DNA of 62,226 nt from Flavihumibacter petaseus NBRC 106054 (GCF_000974785.1 NZ_BBWV01000008.1:1-62226), one strand, 5' to 3'. Shown: positions 1 to 9,977, counted from the stretch's first letter. Notes: generated by a model from the sequence alone, not told the origin. Translations and numbers: made by a program.

Positions 1-728
1 ATATCTCCTGAAACATTTTTCAGGCATATGCGCACACGCGAATCATTACCGGTACAACATTACTTGTGTAATTAATATTCTGTTACTTTCTCCTGAAGTC
101 GGTATAATGCTCCTGGCCCTGTCCAGCGTCGGCTTAACCACAACGATACTCTTTCCAGCCCTGGTGGCCTTCGCTAAAAGCGTATCAGGAGTACGCCATT
201 ATTAATTGCTGCCGATACATTCCGTTTATGGGTTGACGGTGACGCTATTGGCACCTTTGCTATTGGTTCCACTTATTACAGGGAGGTAACAATGCCAGTT
301 ATTAGATAAAACTGCATGACAGCCCCATGGATAAATCGCTTTGTTTTTGAAAGAGAATGTAGGGCCCTCATCAACTATCATTGTTTCCATACATTCCAAT
401 CTGATTCATGGTCCCGAATGGATGCCTGATAAAATCTGACAGTTTGGTCTAAACTCCAATGTGATGAAGTATGAATAGATGTGAGATGGCCCTGGCTATA
501 TTGACTGATATCGTTTTGAAGTGTACAGAAGGCAATGAAGACAATGAGTCCAACGTGTCTATTACTAGTTCAGTTATGATAAAGTTATGAAGAAGACAAT
601 GTGTTAAGTAGATAGCTACTACCAGCTGAAGGCAGTTGTAATGGAAAGTGTAGAAAGAATAAGGCCTGTTTGTTGAGAATAAAAAAGCCGGCATAAAGCC
701 GGCTTTAATCTTATTGTAGGTTGAGCTA
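1..728. other. Gene-free left end of window
   Basis: No convincing gene is visible in this stretch. Stop codons are frequent in all frames. The longest open stretches (about 97-204 on plus, about 50-204 on minus) encode roughly 36-45 residues without a start or a family match that I can name. A short imperfect hairpin lies at 7-24. The only clear element is the terminator at 684-706. The segment could be a degraded gene or the edge of a larger intergenic region. Confidence 0.5.
684..706 (-). terminator. Intrinsic terminator of the RRM protein gene
   Basis: A perfect 9-bp stem (AAAGCCGGC / GCCGGCTTT) with a 5-nt loop is followed, reading on minus, by a run of six T. It lies about 22 bp beyond the stop codon of the minus-strand RNA-binding protein gene. 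Confidence 0.85.
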
Positions 729-1160
729 TTAATAGTCGCGTCCACCGCCACCGTAGCCACCACGGCTTCCACCGCCGTAACCACCGCCACCGCGGTTACC
801 ACCACCACCGTAGCCGCCACGGCTTCCGCCGCCACCGCCACCGTAGCCACCACGGCTTCCGCCGCCACCGCCACCGAAGCTCTTCTTCTTGAAGCCGCCG
901 CCACCGCCGCCGCCTTCACGGGGTTGTGATTCATTCACTACGATGCTACGACCTTGAACTTCTGTGCCATGCAAAGCAGAAATTGCTGCATTGCCAGCTT
1001 CAGAGTTGCTCATTTCAACAAATCCAAAACCTTTACTACGGTTGTTGTTGAATTTGTCGGTAACAATTTTTGCAGAGAGAACTTCGCCATAAGGGGCAAA
1101 CAAATCCTGCAGATCCTGCTCAGTAAGATCCCAACTGAGATTTCCAACGTAAATGTTCAT
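729..1160 (-). CDS. Glycine-rich RRM RNA-binding protein
   Basis: This 143-residue protein has one RNA recognition motif and a glycine-rich tail. RNP2 (IYVGNL) is at residues 3-8 and RNP1 (KGFGFVEM) at 43-50, both with the aromatic residues that stack on RNA. From about residue 83 the chain is almost only Gly with Arg, Ser, Tyr and a short FKKK patch, ending in GGRDY. This is the layout of the small bacterial Rbp proteins of cyanobacteria and Bacteroidota, which bind single-stranded RNA and are often cold- or stress-induced. That role is family knowledge and is not shown here. The gene is monocistronic, with its own terminator downstream and the rplI terminator upstream. The tail is encoded by near-identical 33-bp units and may vary in length between strains. 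Confidence 0.93.
   Translation of the reverse strand: MNIYVGNLSWDLTEQDLQDLFAPYGEVLSAKIVTDKFNNNRSKGFGFVEMSNSEAGNAAISALHGTEVQGRSIVVNESQPREGGGGGGGFKKKSFGGGGGGSRGGYGGGGGGSRGGYGGGGNRGGGGYGGGSRGGYGGGGRDY
808..873. repeat. Two tandem 33-bp units in the Gly-rich tail
   Basis: Positions 808-840 and 841-873 are two consecutive 33-bp units that differ at one position (gccgcc versus gccacc). Each encodes an 11-residue Gly/Ser/Arg/Tyr block of the RRM protein. Partial copies flank them on both sides (about 735-807 and 874-890). Such in-frame units can expand or contract by slippage. Confidence 0.85.
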
Positions 1161-1337
1161 TTTCTTAATTTTTTTGAACCATTATAAAACCCATTAATGA
1201 AGCACAGTGTAACAAAAAAGCCAGAAAATCATTTACCTTGAAACGCTCTGGGAAGTCTGAAACTGTAAAGATCATTATGGCACCATAACGAAGATAATAA
1301 AATTGTTTTGAATCATACAAATTCCTATATAAACAAA

Positions 1338-1363
1338 TATGCCCGGATTCTAATCCGAGCATA
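1338..1363 (-). terminator. Terminator of rpsF-rpsR-rplI
   Basis: A 12-bp stem (outer TATGC/GCATA, inner CGGATT/AATCCG) has one position that is C/A on plus but a U-G wobble in the minus-strand RNA, so the fold favours the minus transcript. A T-rich stretch (TTTGTTTATATA) follows. It lies just beyond the rplI stop codon. Confidence 0.75.
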
Positions 1364-1399
1364 TTCAGGTATTTAGTTATCGTTTTCCGGTTCGCCAGA

Positions 1400-1846
1400 T
1401 CACTCTGCCACGACGTCGAACACCAATTCCGTATTTTTACCATTACCGAAATCGATAGTGGCTTTGTACTGACCCAGTTCCTTTACTTCGTCATTCAGGT
1501 GGATCTTTTTCCGGTCGATATCATAACCACGCTGTTCGCGGATCGCACGGGAAATCTGCAGTGTAGTAATGCTGCCAAAGATTTTGCCGCTAGTTCCGGT
1601 TTTTGCACCCAGGCTGATAGGGCCTTCCTGGAGTTTGGCAATAACCTGGTTGATTTCAGCCATCATTTTCTCCTCTTTCTTACGCTTAACTTTCAGTTTT
1701 TCTTCCAGTTGCTTGAGGTTAGAGGGAGAAGCCTCAACTGCCAATTTCTTGGGGATGAGGTAGTTACGTCCATATCCGTTCTTTACAGCAACCAGTTCAT
1801 TGGCGCCGCCCAGATTATCAACGTCTTGAATAAGAATTACTTGCAT
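1400..1846 (-). CDS. rplI: Large subunit ribosomal protein bL9
   Basis: This 148-residue protein is ribosomal protein bL9, which binds domain V of 23S rRNA near the L1 stalk and helps keep the reading frame. The N-terminal domain starts with MQVILIQDVDNLG and carries the family signature GYGRNYLIPKKLA at about residues 24-36. A long charged helix follows at about 42-75, then the C-terminal domain. The length matches the usual 147-150 residues. It is the last gene of the rpsF-rpsR-rplI operon, 105 bp after rpsR and followed by a terminator. Start and identity are clear. Confidence 0.98.
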   Translation of the reverse strand: MQVILIQDVDNLGGANELVAVKNGYGRNYLIPKKLAVEASPSNLKQLEEKLKVKRKKEEKMMAEINQVIAKLQEGPISLGAKTGTSGKIFGSITTLQISRAIREQRGYDIDRKKIHLNDEVKELGQYKATIDFGNGKNTELVFDVVAE

Positions 1847-1951
1847 TGTTGTTTTTTAGTATCCCAAGCGCCCAATCCGTGAATGGATTCAGACTGTCTC
1901 TGCCGCGGGGGCAGATTAGGGAATGGTTACTAGATAGTGATTATCAGTTGC

Positions 1952-2215
1952 TTATTTCAACAAGTCCGTTACATACGGCAAAATGGCCATTTGACGGGCC
2001 TTCTTTACTGCTTCTGCAACCTTACGCTGAAACTTCAGGCTGTTACCTGTAATACGACGGGGCAACATTTTGCCTTGCTCGTTCAGGAACTTTTTCAGGA
2101 ATTCACCGTCTTTGTAGTCGACATACTTAATGCCATACTTCTTGAAACGGCAGAACTTCTTTTCGCGCTTTTCGGTTTTGATCGCGGTCAGGTACTTAAT
2201 TTCATTCTTTGCCAT
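1952..2215 (-). CDS. rpsR: Small subunit ribosomal protein bS18
   Basis: This 87-residue basic protein is bS18, which pairs with bS6 on the platform of the 30S subunit. The core stretch [19 protein letters not shown], followed by the [20 protein letters not shown] segment, is diagnostic of the family. It has no zinc-type cysteine cluster; the single Cys near residue 22 is not part of one. The gene starts 2 bp after the rpsF stop codon, so the two are translationally linked, as expected for partners made in equal amounts. Confidence 0.98.
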   Translation of the reverse strand: MAKNEIKYLTAIKTEKREKKFCRFKKYGIKYVDYKDGEFLKKFLNEQGKMLPRRITGNSLKFQRKVAEAVKKARQMAILPYVTDLLK

Positions 2216-2217
2216 GA

Positions 2218-2571
2218 TTAAGCCTCCACTTTTTCGTTACCGGTTGGTACGCCTGTTCTCTTTTTCCTGTTGTACTCGACGGCGTATTTATCGAGTGCGG
2301 TGAACATGTGACGCAGGACATTGTCGTCACGAAGAAGCTGGATCTTGAGCTTCTCATTGAAGTCGGATGGCGCATTGTACTCCGCAACCCAGTACAAACC
2401 AGTGGTTTTCTTCTGGATGGGATAGGCCAGTGATTTCAGTCCCCATGGCTTGGAATTCACTACCTCGCCACCGTTTGCGGCAACCAGGTCGATGAATTTT
2501 TTCTGAGCTGCTTTGTAGTCCTCTTCGCTCAGAACCGGGGTAAAAATCACCATCAATTCGTAATTGTTCAT
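2218..2571 (-). CDS. rpsF: Small subunit ribosomal protein bS6
   Basis: This 117-residue protein is bS6. It opens with the typical strand [18 protein letters not shown] and has the ferredoxin-like fold sequence pattern, including [20 protein letters not shown] at residues 43-62. The C-terminal extension is short and lacks the poly-Glu tail of the enterobacterial protein. It is first in the rpsF-rpsR-rplI operon. A TACCTTTG element at 2616-2609, about 38 bp before the start codon, is the likely promoter -7 box. Confidence 0.98.
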   Translation of the reverse strand: MNNYELMVIFTPVLSEEDYKAAQKKFIDLVAANGGEVVNSKPWGLKSLAYPIQKKTTGLYWVAEYNAPSDFNEKLKIQLLRDDNVLRHMFTALDKYAVEYNRKKRTGVPTGNEKVEA

Positions 2572-2608
2572 GAAACCCTTTTTGGTGAATTAAAAATTAT
2601 TTGGGGGG

Positions 2609-2616
2609 CAAAGGTA
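2609..2616 (-). promoter_or_regulatory. Promoter -7 box of rpsF operon
   Basis: Reading on minus this is TACCTTTG, an exact match to the Bacteroidota -7 consensus TAnnTTTG. It is 38 bp upstream of rpsF. I see no good -33 TTTG at the expected spacing, so the call rests on the -7 box and its position. Confidence 0.5.
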
Positions 2617-2660
2617 AGTAAAAATGGCGAAAGACCAGCTGCGACAAGGTTTTTTTGCCA

Positions 2661-4931
2661 TCAGAACGGGAAGCCGATGGCAATGTTGAGAATCAGGTTT
2701 TCTCGTCTCCAATCGGCATCTCCAAAGTTTATACGGTCAAAAACCCAACGCTCACCCTCTGGTAACCAGGGTTTTCTGAACGGAAAGGCGACGTCAAACC
2801 TGACAATCAGGATAGAAGCATCTGCACGGAGTCCGATTCCTCCTCCAACGGCGGTTTCCGCCAGAACGGACCCCCAATTGAATTTGGCCCCGGGTTTTCC
2901 CTCTGTTTCCCGGAGAAGCCAGATATTTCCAGCATCAACAAAGGCTGCAGCCTGCAGAATGTTCACCAGTTTCATCCGTATTTCAGTGTTCGCTTCGAGC
3001 TTGATGTCACCCGCCTCATTTGCCGTATAGCTGCTCAAAAGACTCTTATAGGTGCCGGGGCCCAGTGTCCGGGCACGGAATGCCCTCAGGCTGTTGCTGC
3101 CCCCAATAAAGAACTGTTTTACAAATGGCAGCGAATAACTGTTCCCATAGGAATATCCATAACCAAGATACAGCCGGTTAGCCCAGATCAGTTTTCTGGA
3201 AAGCCTGTTGTAATACCTTGCGTCGCCATACACCCGCCAGTACTGGGCAAAATCTCTTCCAAACAGGTATTTCTTCCCATCATCTTTTTTCTTTTTTAAC
3301 ACGCCCAGTATATTTCCGGCTATATCAGCATTGAGTGTAATAAAAAAGCTGTTTTTCCGGTTCTTAACCTGGTTATTAAATGTCCATGTATAATTACCGC
3401 CTACGATAAACTGCTTTTCCATGGATTGGCGCAGGCTCGGATCATTATCGAGCATTTTCTGGAACTCCGGTGTGATATTGCTGGGCAATACATAGGAGAT
3501 CGAAATCGGATTAAATGCGTGATCAATATAGGGTGACTGCCGCCAGATATAACCATATTGCAACGTGATGCTGTTCAGGTTATATAAACCCGGTCTGCTC
3601 AGCAATTCATATCCTGCACTTATCCGCGTTCTTGGAACATAGGGTTTCCGCGGGTTGATGGTGATCCCCGGTATATAGATTTTGGGAATACTGATTGCGA
3701 GTTCCGCATCAATGGTATATCCGTTGGTATTGGCCTGATTCACTTTCTGACCACCCACCTGCCAGTCGAAACCCGCTGCAAGCTTGAACTCCAGTCTGTT
3801 TGCACGCCTGAGCCAGTTGCGGTTCAGTGTAGTCATTTTCACCTGTGAGCCGACGGTGTTATTTGATTTCGAACTGCCTGTCAGCTCAAACTGGAGCCCA
3901 TACTGCGGATTTGGCGTCAGGAAAAACCTTGCGTTCAAATGATTGCTATCCAGTCCTGTGGTGAATTGCCCTTTCACAAACTTGAAAGTTCCCAGGTTCA
4001 TCAGCCGCTGAAGCGTGATATCATGAGCACTGAGCGTGTACAGGCTGTCTTCCTTCAAAAACACGCTTCTTTCAAATACGTTGGGAAGAAACAGATGGTC
4101 CGGATCCACTACCTTATAGGTGCCCATATCCAGTTCAGCACTATTCCGGACCAGGGAGTCTTTTTCAAGTGTGTATCCGGGATATATGATCACATTTTCC
4201 ATCCGGTAGGGAATCCTTGCAGACGAAGGCGTTTCTTTTTTTATCTGGAGAAAGAGATCAACTTTTCCCTGGTGGTTCGTATCTATCTCAAACAACAGGT
4301 GATCGGCATTGAAATAATAGAAACCTTTTTCCTTTAACCGGGCATTGATTCTGTCCCTTTCTGTTTTGATCCTGTCGAGCCTGTAGATACGGCCCGGTTT
4401 CAGAATCGACTTTGCTTTTGTATCCAGGATTGCCTGCCCCAAAACACTACTATCCATTTCGTACACTACATTTCGAAGGGTATAACGGGTACCTGGCTCA
4501 ACCGAATATCTCACTGAAGCCTTTTTCCCGGATTCATTCACCTTTTCCCAATGCAACTGCGCCTGGAAATATCCATTGTCCTCAATATAGTGTTGCAGAA
4601 TCTCCGATGTATACTCCTCTTTTACTTTGCTGTACAGTACCGGCGCTTCACCCCACTTTTCCCGTAACAGGTAATTCAGTCCTTTTCCCTTGGGCTTGTT
4701 TCCCAGGTTATATAACCAGAGTTTAATGGGCATTCCCAAAAACCTTCGGTTCGGTTTTGGCCGTAAACGTTCATTCATGCCATCTTCCAGGTTGCCATAA
4801 TCCTTTGGTTTGTCTCCCTTCCATTTGATTTTGCTTCCGGTATACAGCTGATCACCTTCAGGCACGGCGCGGGTAGTGCTGCAGGAATACAGCATACAAA
4901 GTGATGCAATAATGACAGCCAAATGTTTCAT
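2661..4931 (-). CDS. tamL: TamA-like outer membrane lipoprotein (Omp85 family)
   Basis: This 756-residue Omp85-superfamily protein has a lipoprotein signal peptide (lipobox LYSC, lipidated Cys17). POTRA-like repeats fill roughly residues 30-330, and a C-terminal 16-stranded barrel ends in a terminal Phe (NIAIGFPF). The barrel signature GGSNSLRAFRARTLGPG (about residues 606-622) matches the conserved lid-lock/loop region of BamA and TamA. A lipidated TamA variant paired with TamB is known in Bacteroidota as TamL. It likely acts in the outer membrane with TamB in envelope assembly. Its start codon overlaps the tamB stop codon (ATGA at 4928-4931). Assignment to TamL rather than another BamA paralogue rests on the lipobox and the tamB linkage. 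Confidence 0.9.
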   Translation of the reverse strand: MKHLAVIIASLCMLYSCSTTRAVPEGDQLYTGSKIKWKGDKPKDYGNLEDGMNERLRPKPNRRFLGMPIKLWLYNLGNKPKGKGLNYLLREKWGEAPVLYSKVKEEYTSEILQHYIEDNGYFQAQLHWEKVNESGKKASVRYSVEPGTRYTLRNVVYEMDSSVLGQAILDTKAKSILKPGRIYRLDRIKTERDRINARLKEKGFYYFNADHLLFEIDTNHQGKVDLFLQIKKETPSSARIPYRMENVIIYPGYTLEKDSLVRNSAELDMGTYKVVDPDHLFLPNVFERSVFLKEDSLYTLSAHDITLQRLMNLGTFKFVKGQFTTGLDSNHLNARFFLTPNPQYGLQFELTGSSKSNNTVGSQVKMTTLNRNWLRRANRLEFKLAAGFDWQVGGQKVNQANTNGYTIDAELAISIPKIYIPGITINPRKPYVPRTRISAGYELLSRPGLYNLNSITLQYGYIWRQSPYIDHAFNPISISYVLPSNITPEFQKMLDNDPSLRQSMEKQFIVGGNYTWTFNNQVKNRKNSFFITLNADIAGNILGVLKKKKDDGKKYLFGRDFAQYWRVYGDARYYNRLSRKLIWANRLYLGYGYSYGNSYSLPFVKQFFIGGSNSLRAFRARTLGPGTYKSLLSSYTANEAGDIKLEANTEIRMKLVNILQAAAFVDAGNIWLLRETEGKPGAKFNWGSVLAETAVGGGIGLRADASILIVRFDVAFPFRKPWLPEGERWVFDRINFGDADWRRENLILNIAIGFPF

Positions 4932-7900
4932 TTTTTTCTTTTCGCCTCCTGTTCTCTCTTTTTCAATTCGATTTCTTCCTTCGATTTCCGGAATATCTCT
5001 TTAAAAGTGTTGAAGTCCATTACCAGCATAAAGGTCACTCCCGTCTCAATGATCTGACCCTGCAGAATGGCATCTGTCTGATTCCTTTGGAACGCCCGCA
5101 GTTTATACCGGCCATCACGGCTAAGCGCATAGTCAACTGTGATATCACCGATCAATGCGCTCGCGTTCCCCGGTGTATTTCCGGCAATTCCAATATTAGA
5201 CCCCACGGCAACAGTTAACCGGTCATTGAACATGGATTTGGATGCGCCGACATTTAGCGTTGTCCGTTCTGATTTTGATCCGGTGGAGTAATCTTCTTCC
5301 GACTGCAGGTCAAAATTCAGATCCACACCTTTGATCAGATTGGCTGCAAGGTTGTTTAATTGTTGAGAAAGGATCTTGCTTACACTTTGCCTGGCAGCAT
5401 CACTTACCGTGTTTCCTGCTCCGCTGTTCATACTTGCCAGCGGATCTTCGGAGATGAATGTTTGTAAAACGAGTAATCCCATAACCTGCTTGTTCAGCTG
5501 GGATTCTATATTGTTGATCTGCTTGATCCTGGTGTAAGGTGCTCCGTTGAAAATACTGCGGTCCTTTTCCGGCATGTCAAGCCTGAAACTGATACTGGGT
5601 TTCAGCAGCTTGTCTTTAATCATGAGGTAGACTTCCACCGGTATCCGTTGATTATACTGCCTCTTATTAGTAGTTGCGCTGGTGATCTGATCACCAATAA
5701 GATCAATAGCAGGTGCGCGAACATCATACCGGGCAGTAATATCCAGTTCGGCTCCGGTTGCATCGCCATCCCAGGTGATATTACTACCTTTCTCTACTGC
5801 AAACGACCTTTTGATCAGCTGGTTCAGTGACATCTCATATTTCCCTTCCTCAATTTCATACCTGCCAGTCAGGCTCATCTTACTGCTGGGGTCAATGGTA
5901 AGGTTAAGATTGGCACTTCCTTTTGCCTCAAGGAAATCTCCGTTGACAGGATCTATAATAATGGTAATTGTTGATGTTTTGGTCACATGAATTCCAGCAG
6001 AAAAATCCATGCCCCTGATCTTTGCTTTTCGAATGGCGAGGCTGTCTGCGTTCTTTTCGAGCAATGAAGAATCAACAGGATTAGACCGGTTAACAAAAAC
6101 GATCACACCATCCCTGTCTTCAATGCCCGGTTCGTCATCGGGAATTGTTACGGTGAGTTGTGATTTATCTCTCAGTGTCACATCCATGTCGATGACCGGA
6201 AGGTCAAGATCGCCGGTTACACTGATACGGCTATCAATGAATGCGGGGCCATAAAACTCCTGGTCATTGTTTACTTTAGGTCCGACAGCCATGAAATTAT
6301 CCGTGTTTACCTTAAGATCAAATGCGTAGTCAGTATAATCTGTTGTCCGGATCCTGCCATTGATAGTGGTTGTTCCATCGAGACTATCCTTTACAATAAA
6401 GTTGTTGAAAATGATTCCGCTTTCATCAAATTGCAATTTGTCGTCAGGAAAGCGAAGTGTAGCATTTACGAGCGTGATATTAGCCTGTGCATCATGAAAT
6501 GCAAGTTCTCCGGCAACCTTTGGTTTGTCTGCGGGGCCGGTTATGGTAAGATTGCCGGCGGTATATCCTTTCATCCTGGTAGCTTTTCCCATGGCAAAGG
6601 GCTCCAGACTTGAAAGATTCAATCTTTTCATTGCGACGTCGAACTGCAATTCCTTTGCATACTGCCCGGTTACCCGAACATCGTTGGCATTACCAGTAAG
6701 AGCTGCCTCAACCTGGTAGGTACCTGCTTCAGGAGAATTCATTTTTACAGAAAGGTCTCCCACAGCGATATTCTGTACTACGATGTCCGTTACCTGCAGA
6801 TCAGCCTTTATCGTCATCGCACTATCCAGACCCGCCAGATCGGCCTGGCCATTGATAAGCGCTTCGGCAAGTGTCGTATCCTGGCCCAATACGCCTGTTA
6901 TGGTTGATAAGCGAAAATCCCTGAGTTTTATATTCAGTGGCGGCAGCTGTTTGCCACTGATTGCTCCTGATGAGATCGTCAACTCCTGGCCAGCAGACAA
7001 TAATTGAAGATCAGCCTGGGTGATACCATTATTTCTGATGGCAATGAAGTTCTTGTCTCCCGTACTGAAAGGTGTTTTGTTTAAGAGGAGATTTCGCGCA
7101 AGCCGCAGGTCATATCCGCTATCCTTCAGAATATCCAGTATCCCCGCAACATAATATTTCTCCTGATCTTTATTGTCATCCATTCGTACTCCCCAATTCA
7201 CTGAGCCTTCAGCTGCCCGGGCAAGCAGTTGGGTACGATAAAGTGGAAAAGAAGGATGCCGTAACGAACTGATCATCGCATTAATTCCCAGTGAATCGCG
7301 GTTGGCAATCAAACTAAGGCGGGTGGTATCGATACGGATGCTGTCGTAACTGAAACCAACCACGTAAGCGTTGGCCGTAACCAGTACGCTATCGGTATTC
7401 ACATGGGCCTGAACATCCAATGGCTGATTCATCACCAGTCCTGGCGATAGCGCTTTGAGGCTTTTCGGCCAGTACAACGATGCATTAAGGTTAAGATCCT
7501 GGTGAGTCTGTGTATATTTTGATATACTGTCTTTTCCATTTTTAGAAAGGTGTTGCTGAACGATTGCCTGTGCGGCGCTTAAAATCGTGGTATAGTCATA
7601 GTCTCCGGTAGCATCTGCATAACCAAATGGGCTTTCCAGTCGGATGTGTTGAATTCCGGAATCGGCCTTTGCGAGAATTTTTATACTATCCAGACTATAT
7701 ATATTGGAAGCATCCGCCATCTGTATTGCTGTAGCAAAAACCTGCCCTTCCAATGCGCGGGGTTTGGTGTTCTTCACATTCACCATGAAATTTCCTTTGA
7801 CCACGAATGGTGAGGTACTCATTCCTATAGCCATCAGGTCAACCCGATCAACCTTTATTGCGCCTGAAACGGTAGGATATTTGTCAGTGATATTGCCGGT

Positions 7901-9946
7901 AAGGTCAATGCTCGCCTGAAGATTCGGATCGTCGCTTTTTACTGTTGCTTCATAGCTGCCCTTGGCCAGCTTTCCTGTCATCGAAAGATGCTGGTACTGA
8001 TAACCCTGAAAATCAGCAGACCGGATTCGTATGGCTCCGGCGGCATCAATTGCCTGCAGCGCATAGCCCCTGCCTTTTACATTACCAGTGGCAACGACGC
8101 GGCCTATCGAAGTATCCCGAATCCATTTCCCCAGGTCCATGTCCAGTTGCCGCAAAGTGACATCATATGTGGCCCTGATGCTATCCGTGAAATTGGCCAC
8201 TTTCCCTTTCAATGAAAGGTTGCCAAAAGTTGAAATCAGTTGAAAGTCTGTTGCGGCGGATTGCATATTTCCGTTAAGGCTTCCGGATGCCTGCAGGCTG
8301 GCCGGAATCGCGATATTGCCGGGGATGGTGTTCTCAGGCAACCATGACCGGACCGCCTGGTCGCCTGAACGGATATTGAAATGGCTCAAGGCCACCTGGA
8401 TCCTTTTCGGATCAGTAACCTGCGCGATATTGCCGGTCAGGGTAATATCATTACCGGCATTGTCGCGGAAGTGAAGCTGACTGATGGCGAGCGAATTAAG
8501 GGTTCCGCCGATCCGGCCACTTAGGTCGACTTCTTTATTCCAAAGTTTTTTGAATTCAGGCCGATTGCGAAATTCCGGAATAAAATAAAGGGCCTCAGCA
8601 AGCACGAGGTGGGTATTCTTCAGATCGGCAATGATTCCCAGGGCATCCAGATTGCTGCTCAGCTTGTCCCAGCCCGGTCCGCTTATGCCGATCTGATCGG
8701 CAATTCTGCTTTTGTTAGTTTCCAGCAACAGGTTATCCAGGCGGATCACTGAATCACTGTAAACAATGTCTGCATGAGCATTGCGTACAGTGAAGCCGCT
8801 TTTATCAGTCACCTGCAGTTGTTCAAGAATGGCAGTGATCCCTGCCGGCGTGAACCTGAAATCCCTGACCGATACCTGCAAAGGTGAAAGATGGAAATGG
8901 GATGCATCAAAAGCCCCGGGAAAGCGGCCAACCGGCGACTCCAGGTTGTCCATCTTAAAGCTGCCTGAATTGATATGCAGCGCCGGCGATTGAATGACCC
9001 AGGTATTGGCGCTGGTATCCACCACCTTTGCAGTGTCAAGCCCTTTGTTCATCACCACGAACCCCTGGGGAGCTTCAAGGTCAATAAATCCACCATTGAC
9101 CGAAGTTTTTGCGAGGTCGATTCCGGCAAGTTTGAGAGAAAGTGATTTAGCCTTCCACCCGGTACGGATACCAGATCCGTTATCACCATAAAGTAAAGTC
9201 GTGTTCTGCAGGTTGATCAGCTTTGACCTGATTACCAATGAGACTGCTCCGGTATCCGACTTGCTGGCTTCTTTATCTGGAACACGGTAATCCTGCAGTA
9301 TTACAGCCGCCAGGCCGTCGCTTTTCAGTTCTCTGAGATCCAGTGTATTAGTCTCCAGTTCGATCGTCTGAAAGCGTAAATGCAGGAGATCCCACCTTAC
9401 GGTTGCATTCATTCCACTTTTGTTATCGCGGTAAATGACCCTGAATTTTCTCAGGTCAATATTGCGGATATCTATCGCCAGCGATTCTGTAGTATCTTTT
9501 GTTAGCGTAACGCTGTCTTTAGTGGCAAAGGCATCAGCTACAAACTGGTAATTCATTTCTCCCGACGGCAGAGAATAGGCATTTAACAGTACATCTTCCC
9601 AGTCCACCCGGTGCACCAGTAACTTGTTCCGGAGCAGTTCAATGAGATCATAGTGAACTTTCAGCGACCGGCTGAAAAGAAGTGCTTTTCGCTGTTTATC
9701 TGCTATATAAACCCCGTCGAGTTCAAGGTGACTGAACCAGGTGATTCTGATACCTCCGATTCGCACCGGCGTCTGAAGTTTTTCGGCGAGATACCTCTCG
9801 GCTTTGCCCCTGATCAATTGTTGAACGGGATCTGTTTGAAGGGCAATTAACAGCAGGAAGGGCAGCGCCAGCAGGCAGACAAGGGTAATCAGTATCCATT
9901 TGACCCATTTCGGGAGCCGGGGTGGATATAACCTGATTACTTTCAA
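4928..9946 (-). CDS. tamB: Translocation and assembly module protein TamB
   Basis: This 1672-residue AsmA-like protein is anchored by one N-terminal membrane helix (about residues 17-38, WILITLVCLLALPFLLLIAL). A very long repetitive beta-strand region then forms the groove-like periplasmic bridge of this family. The C-terminal TamB (DUF490) domain is recognisable at about 1340-1660, with GRYEIEEGKYEMSLNQLIKR and later the MGLLVLQTFIS and ISQQLNN-type helices. It ends in a basic coiled tail (KREQEAKRKK). In other bacteria TamB works with TamA in inserting outer membrane proteins and in moving phospholipids between membranes. It is co-transcribed with tamL, and a TATTTTTG -7 box lies 24 bp upstream. 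Confidence 0.93.
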   Translation of the reverse strand: MKVIRLYPPRLPKWVKWILITLVCLLALPFLLLIALQTDPVQQLIRGKAERYLAEKLQTPVRIGGIRITWFSHLELDGVYIADKQRKALLFSRSLKVHYDLIELLRNKLLVHRVDWEDVLLNAYSLPSGEMNYQFVADAFATKDSVTLTKDTTESLAIDIRNIDLRKFRVIYRDNKSGMNATVRWDLLHLRFQTIELETNTLDLRELKSDGLAAVILQDYRVPDKEASKSDTGAVSLVIRSKLINLQNTTLLYGDNGSGIRTGWKAKSLSLKLAGIDLAKTSVNGGFIDLEAPQGFVVMNKGLDTAKVVDTSANTWVIQSPALHINSGSFKMDNLESPVGRFPGAFDASHFHLSPLQVSVRDFRFTPAGITAILEQLQVTDKSGFTVRNAHADIVYSDSVIRLDNLLLETNKSRIADQIGISGPGWDKLSSNLDALGIIADLKNTHLVLAEALYFIPEFRNRPEFKKLWNKEVDLSGRIGGTLNSLAISQLHFRDNAGNDITLTGNIAQVTDPKRIQVALSHFNIRSGDQAVRSWLPENTIPGNIAIPASLQASGSLNGNMQSAATDFQLISTFGNLSLKGKVANFTDSIRATYDVTLRQLDMDLGKWIRDTSIGRVVATGNVKGRGYALQAIDAAGAIRIRSADFQGYQYQHLSMTGKLAKGSYEATVKSDDPNLQASIDLTGNITDKYPTVSGAIKVDRVDLMAIGMSTSPFVVKGNFMVNVKNTKPRALEGQVFATAIQMADASNIYSLDSIKILAKADSGIQHIRLESPFGYADATGDYDYTTILSAAQAIVQQHLSKNGKDSISKYTQTHQDLNLNASLYWPKSLKALSPGLVMNQPLDVQAHVNTDSVLVTANAYVVGFSYDSIRIDTTRLSLIANRDSLGINAMISSLRHPSFPLYRTQLLARAAEGSVNWGVRMDDNKDQEKYYVAGILDILKDSGYDLRLARNLLLNKTPFSTGDKNFIAIRNNGITQADLQLLSAGQELTISSGAISGKQLPPLNIKLRDFRLSTITGVLGQDTTLAEALINGQADLAGLDSAMTIKADLQVTDIVVQNIAVGDLSVKMNSPEAGTYQVEAALTGNANDVRVTGQYAKELQFDVAMKRLNLSSLEPFAMGKATRMKGYTAGNLTITGPADKPKVAGELAFHDAQANITLVNATLRFPDDKLQFDESGIIFNNFIVKDSLDGTTTINGRIRTTDYTDYAFDLKVNTDNFMAVGPKVNNDQEFYGPAFIDSRISVTGDLDLPVIDMDVTLRDKSQLTVTIPDDEPGIEDRDGVIVFVNRSNPVDSSLLEKNADSLAIRKAKIRGMDFSAGIHVTKTSTITIIIDPVNGDFLEAKGSANLNLTIDPSSKMSLTGRYEIEEGKYEMSLNQLIKRSFAVEKGSNITWDGDATGAELDITARYDVRAPAIDLIGDQITSATTNKRQYNQRIPVEVYLMIKDKLLKPSISFRLDMPEKDRSIFNGAPYTRIKQINNIESQLNKQVMGLLVLQTFISEDPLASMNSGAGNTVSDAARQSVSKILSQQLNNLAANLIKGVDLNFDLQSEEDYSTGSKSERTTLNVGASKSMFNDRLTVAVGSNIGIAGNTPGNASALIGDITVDYALSRDGRYKLRAFQRNQTDAILQGQIIETGVTFMLVMDFNTFKEIFRKSKEEIELKKREQEAKRKK

Positions 9947-9969
9947 TTGATTTACTTGTTGTTATACTT

Positions 9970-9977
9970 CAAAAATA
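9970..9977 (-). promoter_or_regulatory. Promoter -7 box of tamB-tamL
   Basis: TATTTTTG on minus matches TAnnTTTG and lies 24 bp before the tamB start. The -33 position holds only a partial match (TTTCC). Confidence 0.5.

Noticed and set aside
1165-1443. 92-codon minus-strand frame between rplI and the RRM gene
   Set aside because: It overlaps the rplI 3' end, contains the rplI terminator, and has no family features.
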